Assembly: GCF_000346465.2 (NCBI RefSeq)
Contig: NC_034014.1
Coordinates: 9,360,505-9,424,504 of the forward strand
DNA length: 64,000 nucleotides
Source of the DNA: Prunus persica
Lineage: Eukaryota; Streptophyta; Magnoliopsida; Rosales; Rosaceae
Direction: 5' to 3'
The notes beneath the pieces are model-generated. The model was not told the DNA's origin. It searched no databases and saw only the letters and a program-made list of their open reading frames with translations. A program made the position numbers and the translations under genes. Within the stretch, counting starts at the first letter, position 1; every line of letters begins with the position of its first letter. This document shows, piece after piece, positions 23,137 through 35,144 of the stretch.

Positions 23137-24500
23137 AATTTCCCTCATTTTAAATTTCCTCGGGAAAGAAAAATCTATTTATCACGCTTTGGAATTGAAA
23201 ACTAAAACTGAAAGAATACGGGAAAAAAAACTCCATTTATAATTTAAAATTAAAATCCACGTCGGTTGTAGTACACTTAACGACGTTTAACAAAATAATC
23301 TACGTCGGTAATTATAAATCTACCGCCATCGTAACTTAATATAGACGACGAGAAAAGACGACGGTAGAACAGAAAACCGCCGTTGTTTCAGTTTCTTTAA
23401 CATATCTTTCTGCAGGACTTGTGTAGTTCAAAGCATTGACAATGTCTTCATCATATCTCCCAGAAACTACTGATTCAATTGCTCATGCTTTAGAGGCCAT
23501 CTGAAGCCATTTCTATTCTTTATCGCATTCTTGAAACCCATCTTCTTCTTCTGAAGCTCTACGGATAAAGGAAGAGGCTATCACAATAAATCCGACGGAT
23601 CTTCTTAGGCAAGAAAATCAAGCAGAGGATCAGGCACATCTGATCTTCAGATTTCCCTGAGAAGCGAACTTTCCTTCGACAGCGAGTGGAGGCCAGGCTT
23701 GCATCTCTTTTGATGGAAAGCAAGGAGTATTCAGAAGCACTAAGTGTCCTATCAGGCTTGATCAAGGAAGTGAGAAGGCTAGTGAGAAAACATCCAAATT
23801 ATTATCTTTGAGACATGAGAGACTGAGAGAGGAAGAACTTGGAACCTTAAATGTAAACCGAAAATGAATGAAAGCGACAAATTTATAGAATAAATTTTTA
23901 AAACCAACGGCGGTCCTTACAAAAAAACCGCCGTTTAAATTGTAAAATCAACGTCGGTATGATCGACGTATATTACAGAAATCCACGTCGGTAAATTAAT
24001 AAAAACGACGTGTTAAATAATATACCATGACGCGAGTTATTACTTATGTACTTTAATTTTTGAGTTTACTACGACGGTACCTACAAACTACTGTCGTATT
24101 TATTTACCACGTCCGAAGTTAAATGTACCGTCGTATTTTGTAATTTATACGTCGTAGTTATATGTAACCGCCATATTATTTTTTTGAAATGGTTTTATAT
24201 GTAAGCAACTTTTCGTCTACTTGACTTACACATTTGTTGTTTTTATATTCTTATTTTATTTAAATCTGTCATCCAAAAAAGAAACTTTACATATTGCAGA
24301 ATATTAATTTCCTTCGTTTTAAATTTCCTCCGGAAAAAAAACTCTATTTATAACGCACTGTAATTGAAAAATAAACTGAAAGGTCACGGGAAAAAAAATT
24401 CTATTCATAATTTAAAAATTAAAATCCACGTCGGTTATATTAAACCTAACGACGTTAAATGAAATGATTCCACGTCGAATGAAAAATATTGCGTCGTTTT
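23137..24500. repeat. direct duplication flanking the captured fragment
   Basis: About 23137-23310 (TTAATTTCCCTCATTTTAAA.. to AAAATCCACGTCGG) recurs at about 24299-24480 with point changes. A separate pair, TTTTGAAATGGTTTTATATG followed by TAAGCAACTTTTCG, lies at 24185 and 24543. The RPN6-like fragment lies between the larger pair. Confidence 0.7.
23442..23800 (+). pseudogene. captured fragment of 26S proteasome subunit RPN6 (PSMD11)
   Basis: From the ATG at 23442 it reads MSSSYLPETTDSIAHALEA. After small frame breaks it reads SILYRILE, then SSSSEALRIKEEAIT, then, past a stop at about 23659, EKRTFLRQRVEARL and MESKEYSEALSVLSGLIKE. These match in order the N-terminal portion of plant RPN6, the proteasome lid subunit that bridges lid and base. 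A stretch between the SSSSEALRIKEEAIT block and EKRTFLRQ is shortened. Frameshifts and stops mean no working subunit is made. Exon blocks join without recognisable introns, consistent with a retro-copied or exon-joined capture by the transposon. A transcript across it could give small RNAs against the host gene; that is speculation. Confidence 0.85.
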
Positions 24501-24574
24501 AGTTAAAAACGACGTAGTTAAATGTAACCGCCGTATTATTTTTTTGAAATGGTTTTATATGTAAGCAACTTTTC

Positions 24575-24754
24575 GACTTACACATGCACTGTTTCCAAAC
24601 CCGATTAAAAATTTCAATCTCCCAGAGAAACCTTTTCGTCTTTTTTCCTTGTCAGAGCATTGTCAGAGTTTCTCATCGTCTTCCTCTCGTCTTCTTCGTC
24701 GTCTCTGAACTTAAACATCGATCATCTTCCTCTTGCTTTCATTGCACGCAAAAG
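24575..24754 (+). other. probable 5' UTR exon of CACTA ORF1
   Basis: A pyrimidine-rich leader ends CGCAAAAG|GTAAGC at 24754. The next clear acceptor, CACTTGCAG, ends at 25426, 14 bases before the ATG at 25441. A second acceptor at 25039 could give a further leader exon. The ORF opening in this stretch (24584-24928) has no domain. Confidence 0.45.
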
Positions 24755-25440
24755 GTAAGCTTTCATTTTCACTATTTTGGTTACTGTTTTGCATGCTCAT
24801 ACGTTTTTTGTTTGAAAAATCTTTTTACCTTTTTTCTGGCCAAAATCATTTTACTTCTTTCCAAGTTTGATAAAATATACAGACAAAGAGAGAAAGTTTC
24901 CAACTTTGAAGACAACTACATCAACTAAATAAGACGACGGTAGACCACGACGGTTCGTCAGTTGTTCTAGCGTCGTCTGAAAATTGACAAAGTTGTTTTT
25001 AATATAATAGTCTTTTTTTATATGCTTGTTTAATTGCAGGTTTGATTTCGCTGAACAATGGTTTTTGTTTTTCCCTTATTTGATAAAATATAAAGAAAAA
25101 GAAACTAGGGTTGGTATCTAATATAGACGACAAAATATCTTATTGTTTTACGTCGTGTGAATGTTAATACCACGACGGTGTATTACTATTGACGTCGTAT
25201 GAACATAAATACCACGACGTTATATAATTAATAGTTTACCACGACGGTGTATTACTATTGACGTCGTGTGAACATATATACCACGACGTTATATAAATAA
25301 TGGTTTTAAACATTTATTACGTCTGAGATTATTTCATTGCGTCGTCTAAAATCATATCATACGTCGTATTTTTTTAATACCGTCGTTTGTGTTCTTAATG
25401 TTTTCCTGAAATATTTTCACTTGCAGTTTTGTCTGTTAAA

Positions 25441-28400
25441 ATGGTTTCTCAACAACAAACTAAGGATTCTGGCTCCAAGAAGCTTGGAGTGGTAGCTCCC
25501 CAAGACAAGTCTTCGAAGGAGATGAAGTCTTCGAAGAAGATGAAGTTTGCTTCATCATCTGCTGAGACAGAACCAACCAGCCAGACAACAATCTCTGATG
25601 ATTCAAAGACTGGTCGAGGTATGAGCACAATGCCTCGTGTTGTGAAGAGAAAGCTTCAGAAACTGAGGCCAATTGTTGAGTACAATAAAAGGGGGAAAGG
25701 TGTTGGCCAAGCACATATTGAGATGCAGTCGTATATTGGTGTCTTGGCACGCTCCAGGATCCCACTTGTGGACAAGAAATGGTCCCAAATCCCAAAGGAT
25801 ATAAAGGAGCAGATTTGGGAAGCAGTTGACATGGCTTTTGTCGTAGGCCAAGGGGGCAAGACCTCTGTTTTATCTTCTGCTGCCAAAAAATGGAAGGATT
25901 TCAAGTCTACACTAACGAGGCATTATATCCTTCCATACACCAATGACAGGGAGAAATTAAGCCAACCCCCTGAAACATATAAATTCATAGAGAAAGCACA
26001 ATGGGATGCCTTTGTAGCTTCAAGGCTATCCAAAGATTTTCAGTCTGTGCATTCTCAACATTCACAGATTAGGGAAAAACTCGAGTACAATCATCGATTG
26101 TCTCGAAAAGGATATGCTGGATTGGAGGATCAATTGGAGGAAACCATGCCTGGGGTAGAAATTGATCGATCTACCTTATGGAAGAGAGCTAGACAGGACA
26201 AACATGGTAACATCCCTGATCCAAAGGTGGCAGAGAAGGCAAAATTAATTGTAAGCCTACTCACTCTGTTTTAAATTTTTATTAAACTGTGAATTATTCT
26301 TATTACGTCGTATGTTATATTTTTCGTCGTGTGAATGATATTACCACGTCGAAAAGTTTTTAAAAACGTCGTTAAAGGTCTAAATAGGAATCACTACTAT
26401 GTTTTTTGTAATTATAGCATAAGACGTCGGTGGTTCATTTTCGCGTCGTGTGAAGGATATTACCACGTCGAAATTTTTTTAAAAACGTCGTTAACGGTCT
26501 AAATAGGAATCACTACTCTGTTATCTTTAATTATAGCATAAGACGTCGGTTGTTTATTCATTTCGTCGTTTTAAATAAATAACCACGTCGGTATAACTAC
26601 CGTCGTGATAAGTTATAATAACGTCAGTTTATACGTTATTGCGTCGTGTGAAATTATATAATACGTCGTTTGTACATAAATAACCGTCGTGTGTTTTTTT
26701 GTTTATCTTTGTTTTAGGATGAATTGCAGAAACAAGTCTCGGAAGGCAAAGTCAGAGTAGATGGCAGCAATGATGTGCTGACCATGGCTTTGGGCCCCGA
26801 GCATCCAGGCAGGGTGAGGGGAGTTGGTGCTGGTGTTTCCCCAAGGCAATATTTCAATTTGCCCAAACCACAGAGGGTGAGCTTTGACGACCGTTTGAAG
26901 GAGAGTTTAAGAGTTCTCCTTCAAGAAGAGACTAAAAAGATGGAGGCTAAGGCAAGGGAAGAGGCCTTAAGGATGGAGGCTAGGACAAAACAATTGGTAG
27001 AGGCTGAGAGGGAGCATTTCCTGAGTCAGCTTTCCCAATTAATTCCCAATTTTGATCCAAGCATGCTTAAACCAAGAATTAGCCAAAGCCCCAAAAATCC
27101 AATGTCTGACAAAGCTAGCTGCTCTGGAGGTGATGTGAGATCCCTACATTTGGAGGATGATACTGCCAAAATGGGGAAACATCAGCCAGATGAAGAGAAG
27201 GAAGAAGAAAAGAGAGATGAAGAGAAGGAAGAAGAAAAAAGATATGAAGAGAAGGAAGAAGAAAAAAGAGATGAAGAGAAGGAAGAAGAAAAGGAGAAAG
27301 AAGATGAAGAAAAGCATGACGACAAGGTATGTTAACATAACTTTTTTATTTGTTTTTCAAAATTTCAGACGTCGATATTTTTATTTAATCCGTCGTTTGT
27401 TTACAACTTAGACGGCGGAATTTTTTTAAGACGTAATAAAATATTTAAACGACGATTTTTTCACCGTCGTTTAAATGGTTTCAGACGACTCTTTATTCAT
27501 AAAACCGTCGTCTTTATTAAATTACCACGACAATTTTTTCACCGTCGTTTAAATACTTTTAAAACGACGTTTTATTCCTTAAACCGTCGTCTTTATTGAA
27601 TTACCACGTCATTTTTTTTTATTTCTTTAAACAGGTTATTGAAGTTGGTGCTTATTCAAAAATGGAGGCGCCATCTTCTTTAAAAACCCTTTGTCGTTTT
27701 GTGGAAACGACACTCCTGCCTGAGGATAAGACAGTCCAATTTACAATTGATAAGGAGGTGTTTGGTGGTGAGCGCGATACCTTCCTCCTGCCTGAAGATA
27801 TTACACAATTTGCAGGCATGGAAGAAATTGGAGCTACTGTATTGGCTGTATATATGAGGTTTGTACTTCTAAAATAATAACTCGTTGGTTTATATATTGC
27901 GTCGTCTTAACTAACTAACCACGTCGTCTTAACTAACAACCGTCGTGATAAATATATTATAACGTCCTCATCTATTTCAGTACGTCGTTTGAAATATTAT
28001 AATACGTCGTTTTTTTTATACATAACCGTCGTGTTTTGTGTGCTGACTTGTTTATATTATTTTATTTGTTTAGGTACTTACACGATGTTTTGAAAAAAGC
28101 CAATATGTGCAGTATGGTTGGCTTTATCGACCCTGCTACAGTTAGTGCCAACTCTGGCACAATAACTGCAAGATCACGACTTGTAGCAGCTCGACTTCAG
28201 AAGACAGACGGTGAACAGATTTTCATGATGCCTTACAATCCAGGGTTAGTCTCCTTAGGATTTTGTTTTTAAGATTTTCAATAAATGACAGCTTATAAAC
28301 TAACCACGTCGGTGTTTTATTTTATTTAGTCGTTTGAAACTACTAACCACGTCGGTATTTATTTATCATCGTGATAAATATATAATGTCGTCGTTAGCTA

Positions 28401-29033
28401 CTTTACTTCGTCGTGTGAAATACTATAATACGTCGTTTTTGTAAATAACCGTCGTTTTTATATTAATTTTGTGCAGCCGTCATTGGATTTTGCTGATTGT
28501 AAGAGCAAAGAGAGAAACCGTCTATTTTCTGGATCCTCTGCCAGGAAATCGTGTGGTCGATGAAGAGGCCAAAAACATCGTGAACAGTGCTTTAAAAATA
28601 TATAATACCCACATAGCCCGAGCAGGACGTAAAAATGTAATTTGGAAAACTCTCTCAGGCACACCAAAGCAACCCAGCAATGTCGAATGCGGGTATTATG
28701 TAATGCGCTTCATGAGGGACATCATCATGGATCCTTCCTTGGGGTTTGAGAATAAGGTAAGAAGAAATTACCTTCATACATTTCACGTCGTTTTTTGTAT
28801 TATCAACGACGGTCGTGTAAAATTAACGTCGTTGAATGGATATACTACGTCGGTTATGAAAAATATCGTCGTCTGTGATTGAATTTCTTTTTATTTATAA
28901 ACCCTAATAGTCATTGTTTATGCAGTATGCCAAGGGAAACCAGGAAGCTTCATACCCCCAAGAAGCCATTGATGAAGTCCGGAATGAATGGGCAGAGTTT
29001 GTTTTCCAAATTATTAAACAGGGCAATTATTGA
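25441..29033 (+). CDS. CACTA ORF1: Spm-type transposon protein with C-terminal Ulp1-like protease domain
   Basis: Six exons read in frame: 25441-26250, 26718-27326, 27635-27858, 28074-28244, 28477-28756, 28926-29033, giving 733 residues. The ATG at 25441 follows an acceptor by 14 bases. Residues 1-90 are basic and Ser/Lys-rich. About 90-265 resemble the plant transposase family of Ptta/En/Spm (WSQIPKDIKEQIWE, AAKKWKDFKSTLTR). About 340-400 is charged coiled coil, and 430-473 a Glu/Lys-rich tandem run. Residues 600-690 match a C48 (Ulp1/SENP-type) cysteine protease: His607 (RHWILLIV), Asp624 (YFLDPL), Gln670 (KQPSNVECGYY) and Cys676 are all present. In En/Spm the corresponding protein binds subterminal motifs; deSUMOylating or related activity is inferred from the triad. 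Introns carry the element's CGTCG motifs. Confidence 0.85.
27190..27320 (+). repeat. Glu/Lys tandem repeat within ORF1
   Basis: A 30-base purine-rich unit encoding DEEKEEEKR repeats about four times in frame. Such runs expand and contract readily; here the frame is kept. Confidence 0.8.
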
Positions 29034-29389
29034 ACACTTGATATTTATGTATAATGTACAAATTTTCTCTATAATATGTAATGTAAAAATTTGTTGAGGT
29101 TTTCTTAAATTAAAAAAAAAACAAACATACAAATTGCTTAACCGACGTGTAATACTTTTCCAACGACCTAATAAAGTCACAAACCGTCGTATTTTGTTGT
29201 TTCGTGTTTTAAACAATTACGACGTAAAAATATAGTTAGACGACGTTCTTTGAACAATTGAGTCGTTTATGGTTTACAACATCTTCAATTTCTTAAGGGT
29301 TCAGGGTATCATCGACGACGTTTATGTAACGACAGCGGTTAAGTCGTTGATATATATATTTTACGTCGTATAGTTAAATAGCCGCCATG

Positions 29390-30640
29390 GTTTCTCATTT
29401 TAACGACGTCATTTTAACGACTTAGTAGTCTATTACAATTTACAACGTCTACAATTTATTAACACCGACGTGGTTTGTTGTTGTGGTAAGAATATTTTAT
29501 TATTTTTATATCAAAATATTCAAAATAAATTTAAAATAAATCAGAAAATTGAAAAGTCAACTCCTATGAAGTCATTGATATATTTTCTTCCACATAAACC
29601 TTGAAAAAATTCATTTTGAATAACAAAAATTTAAAATGACCATCCAAAACAAAATTGTTTTGATGAGTCATAAAATCACTTCGAGTTTTATGGTTTAGGG
29701 TTTAGAGTCTAGGGTTTAGAGATTAGGGTTGTTATTTATTGGGGTTTATTTTTGAAGTATAATTTTTGGGTAGTCTAGGGTATATGTTAGGCTTTAAAAC
29801 CATAAAACCTTTTATAAACTTAATTTTTTAAATTGTATAATTTAATTTTATGGGTTTAGGGTATTAATTTTTAACGACGGTGGTTGGGTCGTGGAATACA
29901 TATTTTACGTCGTACAGTAAAACATACGACATGGTTTACGCTTTAAACGACGTCATTTTAATATGTAAGTCGGTTTATATAATTTACAACGTTTTTAATT
30001 TCTTAACACCGATGTGGTTTCTCATTTTAACGACGTCATTTTAACGACTTAGTAGTCTATTACAATTTACAACGTCTACAATTTATTTAACACCGACGTG
30101 GTTTGTTGTATGGTAAGAATATTTTATTATTTTTATATCAAAATATTCAAAATAAATATAAAATAAATCAGAAAATTGAAAAGTCAACTCCTATGAAGTC
30201 ATTGATATATTTTCTTCCACATAAACCTTGAAAAAATTCATTTTGAATAACAAAAATTTAAAATGACCATCCAAAACAAAATTGTTTTGATGAGTCATAA
30301 AATCACTTCTAGTTTAATGGTTTAGGGTTTAGAGTCTAGGGTTTAGAGATTAGTGTTGTTATTTATTGGGGTTTATTTTTAAAGTATAATTTTTGGGTAG
30401 TCTATGTTATATGTTAGGCTTTAAAACCATAAAACCTTTTATAAACTTAATTTTTTAAATTGTATAATTTAATTTTATGGGTTTAGTGTATTAATTTTTA
30501 ACGACGGTGGTTGGGTCGTGGAATACATATTTTACGTCGTACAGTAAAACATACGACATGGTTTACGCTTTAAACGACGTTATTTTAATATGTAAGTCGG
30601 TTTATATAATTTACAACGTCTTTAATTTCTTAACACCGAC
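29390..30640. repeat. 627-bp tandem duplication inside the CACTA
   Basis: TAACGACGTCATTTTAACGA occurs at 29401 and again at 30028, and the following sequence matches to about 30640 with few changes. The unit holds CGTCG motifs and a telomere-like GGTTTAGGGTTTAGAG stretch, but no ORF. It separates the two genes. Confidence 0.8.
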
Positions 30641-30894
30641 GTGGTTTTTCAGTCGTCGTTATATAAAAAATTCAAAATAAATTTAAAATTAATCCGAAAA
30701 ATGAACGGCCTTACGTTCTTAATCCGAAAAATGAAGTTTCCGTCGTGGAATATTAAATTTACGTCGGTACTTGTAGAACTTTCACCTTGGTTTTTCTTTC
30801 GACGTTTTATAACGCGCGCGCTCTAAAAATTTTCGCGCGACCTAAATTTTTTTAGATTTGGCTCTTAGTCTTATACTTTGATCCCTGAAACCTA

Positions 30895-30995
30895 AAATTT
30901 CAGATTTCACGCGACATAACATTTCGCTCTCTCACTTCTGCTCTAATTAAAAGTTGCACTCTCCAGGCTCGTCGAATCTGTGAGCTCGTCCAACC
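30895..30995 (+). other. probable 5' UTR exon of the CACTA transposase gene
   Basis: A pyrimidine-rich leader ends CCAACCT|GTAAGT at 30995. An acceptor AGGTTATAG ends at 31805, just before the coding exon. The intron so defined (30996-31805) contains the hairpin at 31140-31249. Confidence 0.45.
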
Positions 30996-31096
30996 TGTAA
31001 GTACAAACCCTATCTTCCCCTTGTAAATTCATTGAATGATATTAGGTTGTTTTGTTAAAGGGTTTTAGGTATATGCTTTGCGATCTGTTAATAATG

Positions 31097-31328
31097 TGCT
31101 TATAGGTATGGGTTCATGGATTTTCTGTTTAATGGGTTCATGACAAGATCAAATAAAGGTGTACTTTTGCTGGAAATCAACACAAAAAGACACATCACCA
31201 ACTTCCAAATGATTTCCAGCAAAAGGACACCTTTATTTGATCTTGTCATTTTCCGCTCTGGAGAAGGTGCAAAGTGCACCAATGCTTATAGGTATGGGTT
31301 CATGGATTTTCTGTTTAATGGGTTCATG
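31097..31328. repeat. 40-bp-arm hairpin flanked by 46-bp direct repeats
   Basis: Arms 31140-31179 and 31210-31249 are inverse copies with a single mismatch and a 30-base loop. Direct repeats of 46 bases (TGCTTATAGGTATGGGTTCA..) lie at 31097-31142 and 31283-31328. The ORFs here (31100-31282 and 31116-31520) are by-products of the repeat. Confidence 0.85.
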
Positions 31329-31814
31329 GATTACATTATCTGTTATGTTGAATTGGGAATGGATTTAATTTTGTCGTATCTTTTAATCACCCTATGTTAT
31401 GTTGAATTGGGAATGGATTTATTGTTTTCATGCTTGGTTTCATGTATATGTTGGTTTCTTGCTTGGTTTCATATATATGTTGTGTTCTTAATGGGTTTTG
31501 TGTTCTTGAAAATAAACTGAGACACGACGAATTTTAAGGCGTACGACGACGATTACACGACGGTGTTTTTAAACTACCGTCGTTGTATTACTTATACACG
31601 ACGGTTTTTTCATAAACCGTCGTTTGTATTACGTATAATAGACGACGTCTGTTGAAAATCCGTCGTCTATATATGCCAAATACGTCTGTTTTTGATTAAA
31701 ACCCGTCGTCTCTGTTGTTTATTACTTGCGATTAGATCATTGTATAATCTGCTATAGTGATGGTCATTGCCTGTATTTTCACTTTATTATAGATAATAGG
31801 TTATAGTGTCGGAG

Positions 31815-34800
31815 ATGGATAAGTCATGGATGCACTCGGATAGAAGATCGAAGGCATATGAGTTTGGGGTGGAAGCATTTTTGAACTTTGCTGTAGAAAA
31901 TCTTCTAACTACAACACATATCCGTTGTCCATGTGTTAAATGTGTTAATTTGAAGTTGTTTGGGGTTGGAATTATAAGGGATCACTTATACTTTAATGGA
32001 ATTGACCAAAGCTATAAGAATTGGACATTTCACGGAGAACCTTGGGAAGCAACTACTAATGCTAGCAGAAATGTTGAAGAAGATGATGGCCATAGTAGGT
32101 ACAGTTTTGTGTCTGAAGAAATTGATATGGATGATAATGATTTTGGTGATTTTGGTTCGGATCCGTATGAGTTTGCCAATGTGATTGGGGATGGAGATCA
32201 ACCAGTGTACCCTGGTTGTAGAAAGTACACGAAGTTATCGGCATTAGTGAAGTTGTATAATTTGAAGGCAAAACATGGGATGAGTGATGTCTGTTTTACA
32301 GAATTATTGATACTTCAAGGCGATTTGCTTCCAGAAGGAAATACAATACCAACCTCCATGTATGAGGCTAAAAAGACTTTGTGTGCATTGGGGCTGAGTT
32401 ATGAGAAAATGCACGCATGCCCCAATGATTGCATCTTGTATAGGAAGGAGTATGAGGATTCAACTAATTGTCCTACTTGTGGTATCTCAAGGTGGAAGGA
32501 AGGCAAAGATTCAATCTTGAAAGAGGGTGTGCCAGCGAAGGTGGTGTGGTATTTTCCCCCAATTCCAAGATTTAAAAGGATGTTTCAATCACATGAGACA
32601 GCTAAGAGTTTGACTTGGTGGCATGCTGCTAGAAAATCAATTGACGGTCAGATGTCTCATCCGGCGGATTCCCCGTCTTGGAAACTTCTTGATGATAAAT
32701 GGCCTGAGTTTGGTAATGAGCCGAGAAACTTGAGATTGGCTCTTTCATCTGATGGATTCAATCCCCACAGTTCTCTAAGTAGCAGATATAGTTGTTGGCC
32801 GGTTATCTTAGTTACATATAATCTCCCTCCATGGCTGTGCATGAAACGAAAGTTCATGATGTTAACCTTATTGATTTCCGGTCCTAAACAACCCGGAAAT
32901 GATATAGACGTCTACTTGGAGCCTTTGATTGATGATTTAAAATCCTTGTGGGTTGGGATTAGAGGAGTGTATGATGCACATAATGGAGAATACTTTACAC
33001 TCAGAGCTGCATTAATGTGGACAATTAATGATTTTCCCGCCTATGGAAACTTATCTGGTTGTGTTGTTAAAGGATATAAAGCTTGTCCAATATGCGGCGA
33101 TGATACACCTAGTCACAGGTTGAAAAATGGCCACAAAATTTGTTACATTGGGCATAGAAAATGGTTACCAATCAATCATCCATATAGGAGGCAACGTGCA
33201 GCTTTTAATGGGAAACCTGAATATGGCATACCTCCAGAGCCATTAACCGGAGAAGAAGTGCTGCATATGGTTGAAAATGGTGACAGAGTTTGTTGGAAGA
33301 AGAAATCAATATTCTTTGATCTCGAGTATTGGAAATACCTTCCTGTGAGGCATGCCCTAGATGTTATGCACATTGAGAAGAATGTTTGCGATAGTATCAT
33401 TGGTACATTGCTGGAGATCCCTGGAAAAAATAAAGATGGGATTGCTGCTCGATTAGATTTATTGAACATGGGGGTCAAAACTGATTTGCAACCCGAGTAT
33501 GGAGAAAGACGTACTCGTTTGCCTCCTGGGCCTTGGAATTTGTCAAGAGCAGAGAAGAGAGAGGTTTGCAATTCTTTCTATGGTATGAAGGTCCCTGAAG
33601 GTTATTCTTCAAATATTAAAAATCTTGTATCTGTACAAGATTCAAGACTTCTTGGCCTTAAATCACATGATTGTCATACCTTAATGCAACAATTGCTCCC
33701 TGTGGCAATTCGTTCTGTTTTAGAGAAGCCTGCAAGGTATGCAATAACTCGTTTGTGCTTCTTCTTCAATGCTATATGTGCAAAGACTGTTGATGTTTCC
33801 AAGCTAGATAAGTTGGAAGAAGATGTAGTAGTTACTCTGTGTTTGCTTCAGAAGTACTTTCCCCCTTCATTCTTTGATATCATGGTTCATCTAGTAGTAC
33901 ATCTTGTCAGAGAAGTTCGTCTATGTGGGCCAGTATATTTTAGGTGGATGTATCCGTTTGAAAGATATATGAAAGTGCTGAAGGGGTATGTTCAGAATCG
34001 TACTCGTCCCGAAGGTTGCATTGCTGAGCGGTATATAGCTGAAGAAGCGGTAGAGTTTTGTACTCAGCATTTATCTGATGTTAGTACAGTTGGAGTGCCT
34101 TCAAGCCAAAAGATGGGAGTTTCAAAGCCATTATCAGGTTGCACAGTGAGCGTAGTTGATCAGGACCTGTTGAATCAAGCACATCTATATGTCTTGGAGA
34201 ATACGGAGGAAGTCCTACCTTATATCGAGTACGTATGAGTTTTATTCTTTAAGTTTCCATTTAAAATTATTTCTTATGTTTATCTTATATATTTGGGACC
34301 GTAATGCTTGAATTTTTCGTGTCATGTAGGCAACATATGATCCACATCAAGACTGCTTATCCAAAATTTAGAAAGAGAACAAAGTGGCTGCAGGATAAGC
34401 ACAATAGCACTTTCATTCAATGGCTACGCTTCAAGGTATATGTTGTTGAATAACGTATTTCTCTTTTAATTTTCTTCTTATTTATATGTTAGGATGAATT
34501 AAGATATGATTAATTTGCAGGTTCAAAGTGAACTTGAGGAAGACAATCATGGCGTATCAGAAAATTTAAGGTGGCTAGCAGCTGGTCCAAACATGTCAGT
34601 GCCATTATATAGGAGCTATCTTATTAAAGGTATTAAATTCAATATCAAGGCACAAGATGATGTGCGGACAACTCAAAATAGTGGAGTTTATTTACTTGCA
34701 CATACCATGCAAGTTGCTAGTGCCAAGGATAAAAACCCAATTCTCTCAAATATGGGTTTCTATGGTGTCATTCAAGAAATTTGGGACCTTGACTACCAAA

Positions 34801-35144
34801 AGTTTACAATCCCAGTCTTTAGGTGTGATTGGATAGATAGTTCTGGTCTTGTAGTCGACGAACTTGGATTTACCCTTGTAGATTTGAGTAAAATTGTTTT
34901 GGCTTCTCAAGTCAAACAAATATTTTTTGTTGACGACCCGATGCATCGTGGTTGGTCGGTAGTGTTATCAATGCCTAGTAGAGAATATAATGATGTTATT
35001 GGTGATGAAGTATTAGGTGATGTGATAATTGAGTGTGAGCCATTTACTAGAGGGATGCCAAATGTTGACACATTTGATGAACTGGTAGGTGAGTTAGGCG
35101 GTCAAAATATTCGAGATGGGTGTGAAGATATATGGATTGAATGA
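31815..35144 (+). CDS. CACTA transposase (TNP2-like, Transposase_21 family)
   Basis: Three exons, 31815-34228 (donor GTACGT), 34330-34435 and 34521-35144, join in frame to give 1,047 residues. Residues 1-75 are the transposase-associated domain (MDKSWM, HIRCPCVKC). A Cys-rich CPNDC..CPTCG follows at about 200-225, then the Transposase_21 core with KACPICGDDT and the family hallmark HALDVMHIEKNV near 512. A DUF4218 region (YFPPSFFDIMVHLVVHLV near 680) comes next, and a DUF4216 region (GVIQEIWDLDY, FRCDWID) in exon 3. This domain order is that of complete plant CACTA transposases, which cut at the CACTA ends. The upstream GTG at 31806 is in frame but the ATG at 31815 is the natural start. No stop or frameshift was seen. 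Confidence 0.9.

Noticed and set aside
24584..24928. ORF before CACTA ORF1
   Set aside because: It crosses a good splice donor (24755) and has no domain; better read as a leader exon.
23442..29033. A coordinated ubiquitin/SUMO system made of the RPN6 fragment and the Ulp1 domain
   Set aside because: The RPN6 piece is broken by stops and frameshifts and is not joined to ORF1. The shared theme is more simply coincidence.
29690..29730. Telomere-like GGTTTAGGGTTTAGAG stretch
   Set aside because: Too short and irregular for an interstitial telomere; present once per 627-bp duplicated unit.
31116..31520. 134-codon ORF upstream of the transposase
   Set aside because: It reads through the inverted and direct repeats of the hairpin and has no domain.
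34233..34238. In-frame stop ending the transposase at 34238
   Set aside because: Using the GTACGT donor after 34228 and the acceptor at 34329, the frame continues through two more exons with DUF4216-like sequence.
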